Below, one piece after another: positions 20,201-33,530 of a stretch of DNA of 64,000 nucleotides. The stretch covers positions 7,252,474-7,316,473 of the forward strand of contig NC_065536.1 in NCBI RefSeq assembly GCF_932294415.1, written 5' to 3'. Made by a program: the position numbers and the translations under genes. The stretch comes from Quercus robur (taxonomy: Eukaryota; Streptophyta; Magnoliopsida; Fagales; Fagaceae). The notes below the pieces were generated by a model. That model did no database searches and was not told where the DNA came from. It saw only the letters and a list, made by a program, of their open reading frames with translations. Position 1 is the stretch's first letter, and each line of letters opens with the position of its first letter.

Positions 20201-22088
20201 AGATAAAAAAATTAGCTAATCAAATGGACATAGAAAACCTTGAAAACTAACCAAGTTTGAGAAACAATTTCACAAAAACAAAGAAAGCAGAAAACAAAAA
20301 ACAAAATATATCCACACTAGTTAGGACTTTAGTAAACCCATGAATTTAATAACCCAATAAAAAAAATTATAAGATATCTCAATCAAACCCAAAAATTAAA
20401 AAGAAAAAAAAAATGTTGCCAAATATATATTGAACGCATCAATTTGGCTCTAGGAAGCAAAGAATGAAGAAAAATGAGTTGTTCCAGAAAATCAACCTCA
20501 GAACTTTTATCGGTGGAGAGCATATCATAGTTATATATTATCCTTTCTTTACATATAGGTTGTATATTGTAGCAATTGAGTCGTTCTGGCAATATTCAAT
20601 ATTATGGTATGTAATTCTTTTCTGGTTAGTACACAACTCACACACCTATGTAGCAAAATTGAAATTGCGAACCATATGTTATATATTGTTGTATTTATAT
20701 AAATATAACAATTTATAAAAATAAAAATAATAAAACATAAGCTTATTATTTTTTTTTGAAGTAATGCATAGTATCATTGAATTTTTTTAATATATTTGGT
20801 ACATAAATTGTCTTTATAATTAATAATGTTTCATTCTTGACCAACAAGATGCGTGTGACCCAATGGTTTGTGTGTTGAAGATGTTATCTCACCTGGTTAG
20901 AGCAGGTCCTAGTCCTGCCAGCAGCGTATTTTCATTAAATTTTACCAAAATGTTGAGATGATTGAACCATGAAATATAAAACCAACCCAAGGACCGGTTC
21001 CCAGTTAACCCGGTTGGATCTCCTGGTCCAATGAGTTTCAAAACACTACTACATGTACAGTAGTAGTTTATATAGGTACGTTTATAGTAAAAATTTTTAA
21101 TTTATGTTTTGTTGAGATTTTATGATTTTTTTTTGGTAATTTTGACACAGTTCTTAAGTTCATACTCAAAAAATTATAAAAAAGAGCATTTCAATTCTTT
21201 TGTGATGATTTTCAAGCCACATGCTCATATCTTTATATTTTATATATGGGAAAGATTATGTGACTTCGTACAAAATTCAACTATGGATTGATGAATATTA
21301 TCAAAATAAGATTGCTGAACTTTCCCATGCATAGCTTAGGTTAGCAATTAGTTATACAAATAAGGGGACTGTCTCCTTTGAACTATTTTTAGGTGGAATT
21401 TTCTATAATCGTAGAATTGTAATTAAAGTGTTTCTTATCTGTCTTGTGCAAGTAATATGATCAGGGAAAAAAAAAAAGATTGTACACAGTCCAGATTTTA
21501 TGATATAATATATAGGTCGTCCCCTCATTCTAAGTGTATATTGCGTTGTTTTTGTGCTTGGAAAGCTGAGAGAATTATTACACTATATGAGAATCCACCC
21601 TAATACTCCCTAGTTAAAAAAGAAAGGAGAGGATTATACCAAAATTAATCTCTTTTTTTAAATAATAATAAAATTTTTAGGCTCTCTTAAATATTATCAA
21701 TAAATTTTAAAATTGAACTTAATCACCATTTTTTAAATTGGCAAGCACGTGCCTTGCACGTGCATCCCAAACTAGTAAGGATATAAAATATCAAGAAACA
21801 TTCAAATTTTAGCAGAAAATATGGTAAAAAAATCATTGCTTGTTAGTCGACACATATTTTTGATAATCGCAACCTTTTTAAAGAACAAAAACAGAACAAT
21901 AATCTGATCTACCAGGCAACAAGCCTCTAGGATTGGAGTAGCTAGGCAGATTATGCATATTACAGAGGAAACTAAACTAACTTTAAGAGAAGATGAGGCA
22001 TGATAGATCATGAGTCTTGAACCTTTTTTTATGAGAAGTCCTGGTCCTCATAGTCATTTTCTCCTTTGACAGAAATTAGACTCTCCAC
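20201..22088. other. no recognisable gene
   Basis: AT-rich. A segment near 20850-20935 (GTGACCCAATGGTTTG, CACCTGGTTAGAGCAGGTCCTAG) looks faintly tRNA-derived and may be a decayed SINE. Short open stretches at 20464 and 21109 show no motifs. Confidence 0.4.
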
Positions 22089-23922
22089 TTAAGTAATCAT
22101 TTGCAACGATTTCGGTTCTCCACCAATTTGAAGATTAGTCATTTCTTGGGTAGAGAGGTTATACAAGAGTAATTTCCCTTCATTATTTTCCAAAAACATG
22201 CTATCATTCTTTGAAAACCCTAATGGTTTTTCAATTCCCAAAGGAGGTCCAACAGTGAATAGCTTAGTCCATGACTCCCTAACACCAAATTCTAGCAACG
22301 GCCATATATGAAAAAAAACTCTCCAACCATTCTATATCTTCTATAAAAATAACTAGAGAAACCAATTCATTTAACAAGAAAAACCTTCTTTGAATATAAT
22401 GGTGATACCCAATAGCACTATTATCTGGTAGAGTTGTTGTTAGAAATAACTCATTGCTCATATCAAATGATAAAATGCACTGATTGCATTTATCACTATG
22501 ATGTGCCCACCATGAAAGCATCCCTTTCGTGTATGTCCTATGACAAAGTTTAAAATATTACTTTCTCCATGACATAAGAGTCCAAGTTGGTTACGAGACC
22601 ACCTTAACCTGAAAAAAAAAAATAAATAAAAAATAAAAAAATAAAAATAAAAATTGTTATGGATAAATTTAAAAATTTATGAATTTTTTTTTCTTTTTTT
22701 ATCTTTAAAAAAAAATTGTTATTACCCTAATTTTTTTTAAGCCCAACATAATTAAACTTTGAACAAAATTTGGCAACAAATTTGGTTGTAAACTAAGGCT
22801 ACAAATCTATTCAATATTTTTTTTTTATTGAATGTGAATTTAAACAAATCCATAATTTAATTATGTTTTCTTCTTATATCTTTCATACTTGCAAAATTTT
22901 TAAAAGATTAAAGATCAATAATTATATCGTCAATCAAATGTTTAATTTCGAGTTTTTATAGTTAAGTTATACATTAAAAATAAGTTTATGAATCAAATAG
23001 TAAATAACATCTGATTGGTATGAAATTTGGCATGTGCTTTAAGAACATAAAGAACATGTAATTCAACAGTTAGATTTTTAAAATATGTAGCAATGTTAAT
23101 TTGTTTAGTGAGAGTTATAGCCTTAGGCTACAACTAAACTTGTAGCCAAACTTTGTCCTCAAACTTTGGCCCCCTTAACAATATATCAGATCCTTACAAA
23201 TAAAAAGAAAATCTCTAAGAAAAATTTTATTTAACTAAATTTTTGAAGAGATGTAGCTTGTAATATTGATAATGAGACTATCATGTAACGATTTCAAAAT
23301 AAGAAAATTCGTAGAAGGAAATTGTAAGATTTTATGTGTTTGCGTGTGTGTGTTTATTTTTTATTTTGTCAATATATAAAACTCTCTTTTCATTAAATTT
23401 TGTATAATTTAAGTTTCTTAATAACAACCCTAAAAAAAATTCCTGAAGCCGCCTATAATTAGTTCTCAAACAATATACCTTAGCAACACTAAATTTTTTT
23501 CTTTCATAAAAGGGTAATTCAAGATGTTCATAGCTTTCTAAGATCATGACCACCTTGTAGTCATTAGATTTGATGTCGAAACCAAACCCAAGATCTTGAA
23601 AGCAGGCTTTGCCTTGTGGATAGGATATTTGGGACTGTGGAACAACTATTGTTTCTTTTGTTGCTGGTGGTATTAAAATTAATTTTGAACCAACCAGGTG
23701 GACGGGGATCATTGTATGGCCTAAATTGATAAGTAGATAGCCCATATCAAATCCATTATGCTCTATGGACCATGGGTTTGGAAATTTGGATATGATATGT
23801 TTAAATTCCATTTCTATCTTTAATCCTGACTTGTTAATAATTGTATCAAAACCTTTTAATTCTAATACGATAGGTTTGTTAAACAAGTTAATATGACACA
23901 ATTCATGTAACATGCTTAACAT
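22089..23922 (-). pseudogene. FBA-type F-box gene (copy A), split by an hAT element, F-box missing
   Basis: Two blocks on the minus strand belong to one gene. The first (23922 to about 23454) carries the F-box-associated domain: ISYPQGKACFQDLGFGFD, then SNDYKVVMILESYE and AKVYCLRTN. The second (about 22560-22089) continues CILSFDMSNELFLTTTLP, FGVRESWTKLF and GIEKPLGF to the C-terminus, with a frame change at about 22285. The 893-bp insert between them is an hAT element. The N-terminal F-box is absent, so the protein could not join an SCF ubiquitin ligase. The family includes S-locus F-box proteins and CPR1-like proteins, and I cannot separate these by eye. It is clearly homologous to the copies at 54762 and 57085. 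Confidence 0.8.
22561..23453. mobile_element. hAT-like element inside the F-box pseudogene
   Basis: Its ends (CTCCATGACATAAGAGTCCAA on the left, CCTGAAGCCGCC on the right) and its internal text match the hAT element at 40503-41253, which has a perfect 8-base target duplication. Shared phrases include CCCAACATAATTAAAC, CTTTACTTGTAATATTGATAAT-like text and ATAATTTAAGTTTCTTAAT. It contains a MITE-like core at about 22765-23151. The target duplication here is degraded (AAATATTA versus TATAATTA). Confidence 0.65.
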
Positions 23923-24870
23923 TATTCATGTTTGGCAAACATAAAAAACCCGTTTCAACATGATTATTAAATGAGTTATATTGAGTTGTTACGATTAACA
24001 CACATTAAAATCTATTTAAAGAATATAACCCCATTTTAATATTTTTTAAGTAATTAAATTATAATAATTATAAAGAAATAAATTTTATACAGATTATAGT
24101 TCATAATAACATCAATTAAAGTACTAATAGCATGCAACCTAAAAATTCTTTTTCCAACGAAACAAAATTTCATCAAAATTTGAAAATATACACAATCTAG
24201 AAAAGATAATAAAATCAAATTTTAAAAATACTAAAAATAATAATTCCTTTATTTTAGGTAATAGGATTGGGGGCTTTAGAGTTATAATTTATCAATATGA
24301 TCATTAAATTATTTTAATTACTCAATTCTATATTTAAAATTCAAATATATATTGGATAAATATGAAATTTTATTTTTTGGAGAGGAAAGTTAAACAAGCT
24401 CATGTTAAAAGTAAAACACATCAACACACCTTAAGACGATTAATGAATTGGATTATTTCAGGTTAATTGCATGCTAAGCAAGTCAATACAAAAAATTAAT
24501 CTATTTATTAATGGTCCAAAAACATGTAAAATCCACTTTGACAGGAACACATTTATACTAAATTTATCTCCAACAAATATAATAATAACATTATAGCATG
24601 TCGTGTTATCGAGTAATGTCATATTCTTCCATCCCTAATTAAAGAAAAATTATCTTATTAGTAGATTTTATAGGACATCTCACTCACATGTGGTTTGCGA
24701 GAGAGATTTCTTCTCTTGACTAATAAGTATGAAGCTGACGATTTCTATTCCATAAATTTGTCTCTCATTGTTTGCTGAAAAAAGAAAAAGTTGTCTCTTG
24801 TTTGCTGGTTTCTAAGTTTCAACTCCCAATCTCATATTTCTCAGTTACCCATTTCAATTTGTCTCTCTTT
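23923..24870. other. no recognisable gene
   Basis: Very AT-rich flank between the F-box pseudogene and the plastid-protein relic. No open frame or repeat boundary is clear. Confidence 0.45.
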
Positions 24871-24875
24871 CATCT

Positions 24876-27010
24876 ATGGCCATGACCCACTTCCTTAAAC
24901 TCACCATTGCCATTTCCCCTTATTCACAGTTCACTCCCTCTATACATTCACCTTCATCCCCATTCAAAACCCACTCTAACTCATACTTGTTCAACACCAT
25001 TATTCCTTCAATAATTCACAACCACCAAACCCAACCACAAACATAACATTGTCCAGAAGATTGTTCATTCCTTCAGTTTCTGGCATTTGGGATGCCTTAA
25101 CTGGTGGTAACAATGCTTGTGAAGCCGCATACTTTCCATTAGACGTGGAATGCTGCTCTTTAGGCAGGTATATATATGTTATGCTTCATGTACTTGCACA
25201 CTTTAGTTCTTAAAGTTTCTATCTTTGAGTTTATGTACCTTTGGGTTTGTGTAATTTGGAATGTTTTGTTATTGTTAAGGGTGATTCTGGGTTCTGTAGT
25301 GTAATTGAGTTGGACCCTCGTCAAAAGCCATGTAGGTTGCAGGGAATTTTTTTATTTTATTTATTTTTATAATGCATCTTTGTGATTTGGATTTGTATTA
25401 TTTGTTGAATTGGATTAGATTGAATTGGTGATTGTTGTTTTCAGATCTTTGGCAAAGGCGATTATCACTGTACTATCTTGATAGGTACTAATTTCTTAGT
25501 GGTTCTAGTTTCTTTGTGCCTTTGTTTGGTTGATGAGAAAATTCAAGAAAAGAAATTACAAGTAGAAATTTGGAATTAAGAAAAAAACATGTTGCTTTCA
25601 TTCATCCTCTAGACTGAAGTGGGTTTTTCTTCTCAATAGGTTTGAAGAAGGGGCAGAGCAATTCCGGATAGATGTTGCACAAATTTCAAATGACACAGAG
25701 GGAGTCCATATGGTGCTTTCTTTGTGAAGCTCAATTATATGGAGTTATTGAAGCAAAGAAAAGCAAGGAAGCGATTTCTTGAGGTAATGTTCATTGTTAA
25801 AGAAGGAACATCATCACTGACTCTATTCAAATGTAGAAGGATCACCTAAATTTGTCCATTGCCCACTTGTGTTGATTTTGATGACTTCACCTGCTAACCA
25901 ACCAATAGATATTTCATATTTCCCTGCGCATGGGACACGGTAAAATATGTATATAACCCGACAGTACTAAAGTACGTTATATTATGATTTTAGAATAAAT
26001 TTCACTGCTTAACGAGTATCTATAGGTAAAGGTCCTGGTAATTAGAACAAAGTGAATTAATTGGAGGGGGTTTGATGGTTCTGTCCATTTTATAGTAGTA
26101 GAACTTCCATCTGAATGTGTGAATTGTGGAAAGATAAGTAGAATCCATTTCATTACTTACTGAATGCAGGTTGGCAAAGACATGGCCAGTTATGCGGGAA
26201 GCTTTTAACTTGTTCAAAATTGGTGGGGATCCTGTAAAGGTGTAATGCTTTTGACTTAAAAAATTTTGATTCTCTTTTGTTTCCTGATTTCTTTTTGTTC
26301 TACCTATGCATGTTTGGAGCTTAAGACCTACCAAGTTAAGGTCTTTATGGTTGCATATAATCTAAAAAAATCTGCCTCAAAATATTGGTTTTACTGCACA
26401 GCTCGTTTCTGCGTTTTCTAATGGCCCGGAGAATGAGTACTTCTATGTATGCTGGGCTTTATTATGAATCTGTGGTTTGTCTTTCCTTGCTATTTAGTAC
26501 ATATGAAGATTTGCAGTCTTATATTAGCAGTTCTTGGTGATAACTCTGGAGTAAGGAAATGATCCCATTTCCATTTAGTAACTGGAATTTCTTTTTCCAT
26601 TCTCTCTAACCTTGGTGTTATGACGACTCATTGACATTATAATAAAAGAGTAATTTGAATTATCATGTAGCGTACATGATTACTGATGAGCTTATTGACA
26701 ACTTTTTAGGAAAAATATACTGATGCTATCTTTTAATTGTGGGTGAATGCTTCGAAGGTCACTTTCTGACCTTAAGCTTTAGTAACTTTTGTGATTATTT
26801 GACCACAGTTTAGCAATTTAATCTGTGCGGAACAAAGCCGATGCAGCCATGCTTCACATACTTGCTGCATGCCAATCTCCTTATAGACAGAGGATCAATT
26901 CAGAATATGGGCATTTCTCAGTAATGCAAGCATACAGTGAGATAATTCTAATAGCATTTTTTCCATTTCAGGTCTGATGATTTTATGGTTTCAATTGCTA
27001 GGGTTTAGTG
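24876..27010 (+). pseudogene. decayed multi-exon gene, probably a plastid-targeted TPR-like protein
   Basis: Exon 1 (24876-25167) begins MAMTHFLKLTIAISPYSQF, a Ser/Thr-rich transit-peptide-like start. A frame change precedes IWDALTGGNNACEAAYFPL and a clean GT donor. Later exons are recognisable by eye: SLAKAIITVL (about 25445), FEEGAEQFRIDVAQ (about 25640) and PVMREAFNLFKIGGDPVK (about 26190). LVSAFSNGPENEYF then MYAGLYYES follow (about 26400), then AAMLHILAACQSPY (about 26850) and SDDFMVSIARV (about 26970). Almost every exon has a frameshift or stop. Introns are retained, so this is a duplicated gene gone dead, not a processed copy. I recall a conserved plant chloroplast protein of this type, often described as TPR-like. 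The exact family and role are uncertain. Confidence 0.6.
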
Positions 27011-28019
27011 TCTTAGTCAAAATCGAAGCTCCAATAAAAATTTTTGCCCCATGCTTGAAGTTGCTTTGTTCAAAGTTTGGCTGTTCTACTAACAAATATT
27101 TATATTAAGGCTTTGTTGAGGTGAGTTGAGTTAGTGATGCAGGACAATGGGCTCTGATACAAATCTAAATGCAGCACAATATTGTCAAGAAAATTGTGGA
27201 AAACAAATAGAACAAAAAGAAAAGGCAAACTTAAGGACAATGAGTTCTGATACAAATCTTAATGCAGCGTAGGATATAGATCCATGCAGCAGTGCCCATT
27301 CAAGTGACTTCCCGCAGAATTTTCATCTTGTTGGAAGCTTGCCTTGGAATTTTTCTTAGGTGAAACAAAATATAACTATTCCTTGGCCTAGTTGTTATAG
27401 AGACTTTAGATTTTATATTTTCTTTGTAGTTGCAGTATTCAAATGCACTGTTCCGGTAGTTACGTATGGTTTAGCATATTGTTTTTGGAATTTCCCTCTG
27501 CAATTTACGTGAAGAAACTCGCTCCCTCAATTTTTTCGTGCTACAATTGTTATATGCCACTCATCTATAATCAACAAATTCCAATTTTGAAATATGAAAT
27601 AGGATTGTGCGTGAAAAAATGTATTCAATTTTTTGTTAAATATATTCTTGTTATATTATTGGTGGCATAATCCAAAGGGTTTACACCGCATCCAAACAGA
27701 ATTTAAACTCATTTCATTTAGTTGATTAAGTAGGACTGCAATTGTATGTGCTTTGTTTCCTACCGAAAAATACCGAAGAGATGTCAGAAAGTGTACATCT
27801 AAGTATGTACATGTTGACGCTATTGTATGCATGCATGCATGCATGGGCAACTAAACTAAATAGATAGAATTATAAAGGATAAAAAAATAATGACACAATA
27901 AATTATAAATGTAAGGGCAAAAACGGCACCAAACGTTTTTGTAGTCTCTATATAAACCCTACATACGCATGCATAGTGGAACTCGAAAGATTTTGTGATC
28001 TGGTGTATGGTGACAAAAA
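27011..28019. other. no recognisable gene
   Basis: A phrase GGACAATGRG(C/T)TCTGATACAAATCT is repeated at about 27145 and 27236. A (GCAT) run lies at about 27828-27845. Near 27950 a TATATAAACCC TATA-like element lies about 70 bases upstream of the RNase relic ATG at 28020 and may be its promoter. Confidence 0.45.
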
Positions 28020-28400
28020 ATGAAAGAGTTTAAAGTTTTGGTGTTGGTTTTGGTGGTCGAGGCTGTCCACAGCCACGGGAGGACTGAAAGTGAGAGTACT
28101 ACATACAACAAGACGCAGGCTTACAAAAGTGAAACTACGAACTATATTCAACAAGACACTGCCTCATGAAAGTTTGAAGTTTGAACAATGTAACTTACGA
28201 TTTTTCATACTTGGTCATGCGGTGGCCAACGTCATTCTGCAGTGCGAACGGCAATGCATGTAACGGCAGCTGATTCCCAACAATTTCACTGTGCACGGCC
28301 TGTGACCACAGAATTACACTGCGAACAGATCTAAAGGTATTGACTGCACAGACCCATCCCTCAGAGGCTCAGACAATATCCACTCTTCAATATTAGTCAG
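28020..28400 (+). pseudogene. T2/S-RNase-like first exon relic (second subfamily)
   Basis: ATG at 28020 opens a signal-peptide-like stretch (MKEFKVLVLVLVVEAVHSHG), followed by a Thr/Ser-rich segment ending in TGA after 49 codons. Further on, YLVMRWPTSFC matches the conserved T2/S-RNase (L/V)xxWPxSFC motif. After a frame change, IPNNFTVHGL-stop-PQNYT is CAS I, with Trp changed to TGA at 28303-28305. A GT donor at 28401 is preserved (GTCAG then GTATAT). No CAS II exon is found downstream. A TATATAAACCC box-like element upstream is retained. It resembles the relic at 46734 more than the 4.6-8.2 kb array, especially in the stretch around GRTESEST. Confidence 0.75.
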
Positions 28401-28837
28401 GTATATATATGTTTTTCAGATTCAAAAAATCATGCATGTTATCGTTCATAAATATATATATACACACACACTTGCAAAATTGAAGGAGAGAACTCTAAAA
28501 AATCCTAATTAGTGTTAATTATAAATTAATCTAAAAATATGGGAACATCACAAACAAGATGTTGTTATACTTATCTTAATTTATACCCTATTATATAAGG
28601 ACTTAATTTTAACTAAAATACTTCTAAAACAATTCTTATTCTAGAAAATTCTGAAAATTTCAAAAATAATTATATAAAAATTAATATCAATAAGAATTAA
28701 ATTTTATATTCTGTTATGCATCAACAACTTACAATTAATAGATATATCATTGAGACTATCGGGCCTAAAATCCAAAAGTAAGCGTTAACTAAGTATGTAA
28801 CAACAGCTGCAAGCCCTTTAAAAAATACCTTATTATA

Positions 28838-29127
28838 AGTGTTTAGAGTCGAGAGATTTAAGTGTTTGTGGGTGTGGAGGGCTAGAATTGAAGTTTAAGT
28901 CATCAGAAGAAAATTTTACACATATATACATATAAATTAGACTAGGAATCTGTTTAGAATCCATTTATTTTGTTGAAATTGAAATTTTTTTGCTGAAAGT
29001 ACTGTAAACAAAGGTAAAAGTTAGTTGAAATAGTACAACGGAACCTATAAATAGTAGCGAAAATAAGCTGAATAGTAAAAAAATTGGTTTTTTAATTTTT
29101 GCCAAACACAAAATAGAATAGAATTTC

Positions 29128-29128
<1 letters not shown>
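28838..29128 (+). mobile_element. SINE (family 1) interrupted by a small MITE
   Basis: SINE text runs from about 28838 (AGTGTTTGTGGGTGTGG) to ATAAATTAGACTAG at about 28945. It resumes at about 29108 with AATAGAATTTCTATCTTTTA, the known tail of the 1987-2157 SINE. The intervening 160 bases (GAATCTGTTTAGAATCC ... TTTTGCCAAACAC) include CTGAAAGTACTGTAAACAAAGG, also seen at about 53405, and look like a MITE. Confidence 0.55.
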
Positions 29129-29165
<37 letters not shown>

Positions 29166-30200
29166 CTTACTAAATATCAGTGATCGTTATCACTTATCTA
29201 AAAGAGATTCTGTTATAAAGAAAAATTTCATTGACTATTCTCATCAACAACTCCAATATAGCTGACATCCCAAATATTCTACCCTATCTCCTATAAATCA
29301 AAAGCTAATAAAAATCTAAGGAAATTACAATTAATTGGCACGAAAGTTACCCAATTTAAAATCTTCCAACAGTACTTATTAAGCAAATCTGTCTAACATT
29401 TATTATTATGCATACAACCAGAACAAAAGTCCCAAACTTGCTACTCTTTAAAATTTCAAATGGAGAAAAGAAGTGAGTTTGACAGCTTAGTAAATTACTA
29501 AAATCCTAACAAACTAAAGCAAGCATATATAAGTGAAAATAAATTTCTGTTCATAGCATGAAAATTCATAAGCTTAAAAATTATAGTCATACTATACCTG
29601 TGACTAGGCTTAGAATTAAGCACAAAAGAATGACCTAATGGTTTCTAAAGTTTTATGATATCTATGAATAGTGCTCAATTCAAAATGTCTAGCAAGAATT
29701 TTAGAGCCATCATAAGGGATATTTCTATGATATTACTTAATTAGTGTATATGTAAAGTACTCAAAAAAGTTTGCCCGAATGTGCCTCAAAAGAATTGAGT
29801 TTATGTGTCAACATAAATCATTTTTAGCAAGGTCTAAAGTGTAGCCAAATTGTATGATGAATTAATCATATGCCATAATATTGCAGTTCAAATAAATAGT
29901 TCATTTCAAAATATTGGTTCCATTCACTAAATTTACACATGACCAATCTATGTTTGAAAGAAATAGAAATTTTGAAGTAACAAACTAAATCAAATAAATT
30001 TATAACATTTAAATAAGGAAGAAACTCTATGAGATACCTTATTCCTTTTAAGGAAAATGGACCACAAGCTAATATCAAGTCAACAAGGGGAGTGGAAATC
30101 TAATTAGTAAGAGACCTTTTTTGACGGTAATTATAGTAAGAGACCTTATACAATGTATCTCGTACTCCGTACGCATTTTCTACTATTAAAATCTGATACT
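29129..30200. other. AT microsatellite and no recognisable gene
   Basis: A (TA)n run at about 29136-29162 is followed by AT-rich sequence with no exon. The downstream part leads into the duplicated F-box/PP2 segment. Confidence 0.45.
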
Positions 30201-33200
30201 CTCTACTATCTTCCTGACCTCATACATTTGCAACTTAAAATATAAAACAAATGGAAGAATTAATCAAATCATGTATTCGCACATAAATTGGGAAAACCAA
30301 ACACATTTGTCTTTTTCTTTTTGTTTAGTGTCATCTTTGTTGTACTCTTTTTGTCCCTCATTTTAACGCAAACATTCCTTCATGAATCTATATATAGGCC
30401 TTACTTCAATTCCTTCAATGATAAGACCTCCTTTTAATTGATAACCCTTAACCTCCATCAAACTCATCTTCACCTCCTCATAAGCTTCACTACTAAAGAA
30501 TTCTCCTAGCTCAATCTCCATCCACCCATCCTCTCTTTCACTTAGGAATCGTTCAGTGCCCTCTATCACTCTCTTTCTCAACACTTCTGTGCGGTTTCTA
30601 TAAAATAAGCACTCCATTTGTTGCTTCTTGCCATCTTCATGACGAAGATGAGTCATGCCATTACATACTTTATTGCCCACCTCAACTAACATTTCAGATG
30701 GTATTGAATCGAGCCCATATGCACGGTTAGAAATTTTCATTATAAGATAAACACCATATCTTGTCATTGGTGATAAAATTTGAGTATTGATTTTGCCACG
30801 AATTTCTAACCAACATGTTGTTCTAAGCTCAGCCACTTCTGGGAACCTGTGGAAGACAATTTGAAAGCTTTGGTTATTACATTTTCCCCTCTCTTTCTTT
30901 GTCTGAGCATATAGAATAATTAATAAGTCTAATGACACAAAAATTTTCATAATATTGATGTTAATTATTATAATTGGGACATAATATAAGTTGTGCTAGT
31001 TGTCGGCCCATGTAAAGAAGATGCTACAATTAAAAATTTTCTTTTTAATAAGTTGTGAAAAGAATTGTTGTTAACATATATAGCTGTAGAATAATACTTT
31101 TATATTATCAAATTCTAGGCAATTTTTAAAGAACACGAGAAAAGTAACCTTGATTGAGGTATTGATTTCCAACTCCATTGCATTGGATCATTGCCCCATG
31201 TTATGGAAAGTTCTCTTGCTGATAGCATATATGATATTTTGCCAAACAATTTCTCTAGCTTGAAGCTCTGCATTATTAAGAATATCAAATGAAAATGAAA
31301 ATTAAGTATTCTTTGTAATCTATCTTATCAATTTTAAGTAAATTCATTTATTATCTAAGCAGAAGAAAATTGAGATACATTTTACTATACTTTAAGTTTT
31401 TACTTAATAGGTCAATAAATATATAATTTAATTTAATTTAATTACTCTGATGAGAAATAACACATTTTTTATTATATTGATTAATACAACTATATGATTA
31501 AATTAAACTGCGAAAACTAATGTAAGAAACTCACTCACTAAAAAATAGTTAAGAAGCTATACCTAAATTTTACATATTTAAATCATCCATCATTTTCTGT
31601 AAGCAATACAAGAATCCAATCTATAAAGTACCCTTATATATATGCTTAATTATCCCATAAATTAGTGTGTGTATATATATATATATATATATAATTAGAT
31701 TCTTATACTACTGGAGGGTCCGGATGGACATTCCATGAAATGGTTGATCCCATTTCCGTTGTGTTTGACTTTGACATATTCCATTTCAAATCTGCCAGTC
31801 TCATATTGCAGCGTGTGAAATAAATGTTTGTCACCATATGCATAGAAATTTAAATCTCATCCTTTGATCTATTAAAACAATTGTGAATATTCAATGGCTT
31901 TACTCTTTAGCAACATTTACATGTTTAATACCACTTGCAACGTGAAAGTCGTTCCGTGCATGCATGTTTATTATTAAAGATTTTTTTTTGCTACACGCAT
32001 AAACCCATGCATGCACCAAAAAAAAACAGGGAGGAGTGAGTAGGGTCTGTTTAGAATAGGCTTTTTTTTTTTTTTTTTTTTTTAATATTTTTTTAACTCA
32101 ATTGGTCACTTGGTATTTCTAACAAACATATCCAAGATTCAAAATTCCCCGCTCTCAACTTTCAAATTATAAAAAATTAATTCATTCAATCCAGTAGCTT
32201 TTCTACAAAACACATCAATATTGAATGCAAGAAAAATGTTTAAGGGTGAGTTTGAAAATCATTTCAAAAATACCTTTCTACCACCATCTATGAGAACTGG
32301 ATTGCAGAGACAAAGAAAAAGCTCCTTCTTTGTAGTAAATGCCAAAGGAGTGACCAACCTTGACACAACATCCTTATAATCATCCGGCAAGAATCTCTCC
32401 CAAACAACGTCGGACTCCGCCGCTGAATGAAAGATGGATGACACCATTGAAGATCGGAATGTGTCTGTTGGACAGGTGAAGGACAAAATTGTAGACACAC
32501 ACTCTTCTGGCAACATGTCAATGAATCCTTCCATTGAGTTTAAAATAACAATTATCTAGAAAACTATACTAACAAAGATATATGTGTAAAACCAGCCAAA
32601 GCTAATAATCAAAAGCAATGTCCTTGTCTCAGGTTTCTTGCTCTTAATTCTTCGCTGATGTGTCTTTTCTTTGGTTGATGCATTTAGTATATATACAAAC
32701 TGATCAGCTTCAAATTGATAATCTTTCCTGTCTAAGTTTCAGACGTGTGGACTAAATTTAGCACATGCCACATGTTCAAAGTAATGGTCTGTTTGAATTG
32801 AGGGAGAGGGAGGGAAAGTAGAGTAGATTTAGCACAAAATTAAATTATTTTTATCCAATTCTACTCTACTCTCCTTTACTCTCCCTCGTTCTCTTCTCCA
32901 TCCAGGCCATAAGGTAATCATGGAAATCAACCAATTTTAAGACCAAATGTCAAACATTAACTTCGTTGGTAATCACCCAATATTTTATGAGTAATGGTAT
33001 GCACACAAGAAATTTGACAAATTTTTTCAAGCAGTTGGCAATTTTTTCAAGTAAAAATTTGACAATTTCTACTTGCAACTTCGTTATATGTCCAATTTTG
33101 TTCAAATTTAGACTTTCTCGTATTTTCCCGGCCACGAATTAAGCAATAATCTTAACACTATATCCACAATTATCCCAAAAAAAGCAGTACTGTATATCCA

Positions 33201-33530
33201 CTATTGTCAATAGGATAATCAAGTGCAATGGATTAGGCTTTGACCCAGCAAAGTCTGGTGTGTTTGATTTGGTCAATAACGAAGGCATATGGTTGTACCA
33301 GTGGTCTTCCATATGAGCCACATTATTCCAATCAGCAATGGCAAATGTAGGAGACCTTTTTTTAGCAACATGGCGACTCGGATTTCTTTTTCTTTTTCTT
33401 TTTTTTGATTCTGGCCACTCGGATTTCATTTCATATTTTATGCCAAAAGATTAGAGATAAACCCTATATGTAATTCATTATGCTTGATTATGTGCCTTTT
33501 GGGTCTGCTATATATGTTTACACCATTATA
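30200..33530. repeat. segmental duplication, copy 1 (holds an F-box/PP2 gene)
   Basis: Both the gene and its flanks match 36905-40085. Examples are the 3' flank (ATAAAACAAATGGAAGAAT at about 30241 versus 36960) and the intron 1 text GGACATTCCATG at about 31728 versus 38538. The upstream text GATTATGTGCCTTTTGGGTCTGC at about 33486 matches about 40045. The copies are in the same orientation, about 6.7 kb apart. Confidence 0.8.
30363..32534 (-). CDS. F-box protein with PP2 (Nictaba-like) domain, PP2-B type, gene 1
   Basis: Three exons join cleanly on the minus strand: 32534-32274, 31267-31149 and 30846-30363. All have GT/AG introns and matching phases (0 and 2), giving 287 residues. Residues about 5-50 form the F-box ([18 protein letters not shown]... 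[12 protein letters not shown]), which would bind the SKP1 subunit of an SCF ubiquitin ligase. Exon 2 encodes [20 protein letters not shown] and exon 3 WLEIRGKI...[17 protein letters not shown]. Both are typical of the phloem-protein-2 lectin domain. C-terminal text [12 protein letters not shown] and [20 protein letters not shown] matches the usual end of the family. The length is normal. Likely a nucleocytoplasmic glycan-binding F-box protein; the substrate is unknown. Confidence 0.88.

Noticed and set aside
20850-20935. True tRNA gene
   Set aside because: Box A- and B-like words occur, but no cloverleaf can be folded by eye. At most this is a decayed SINE.
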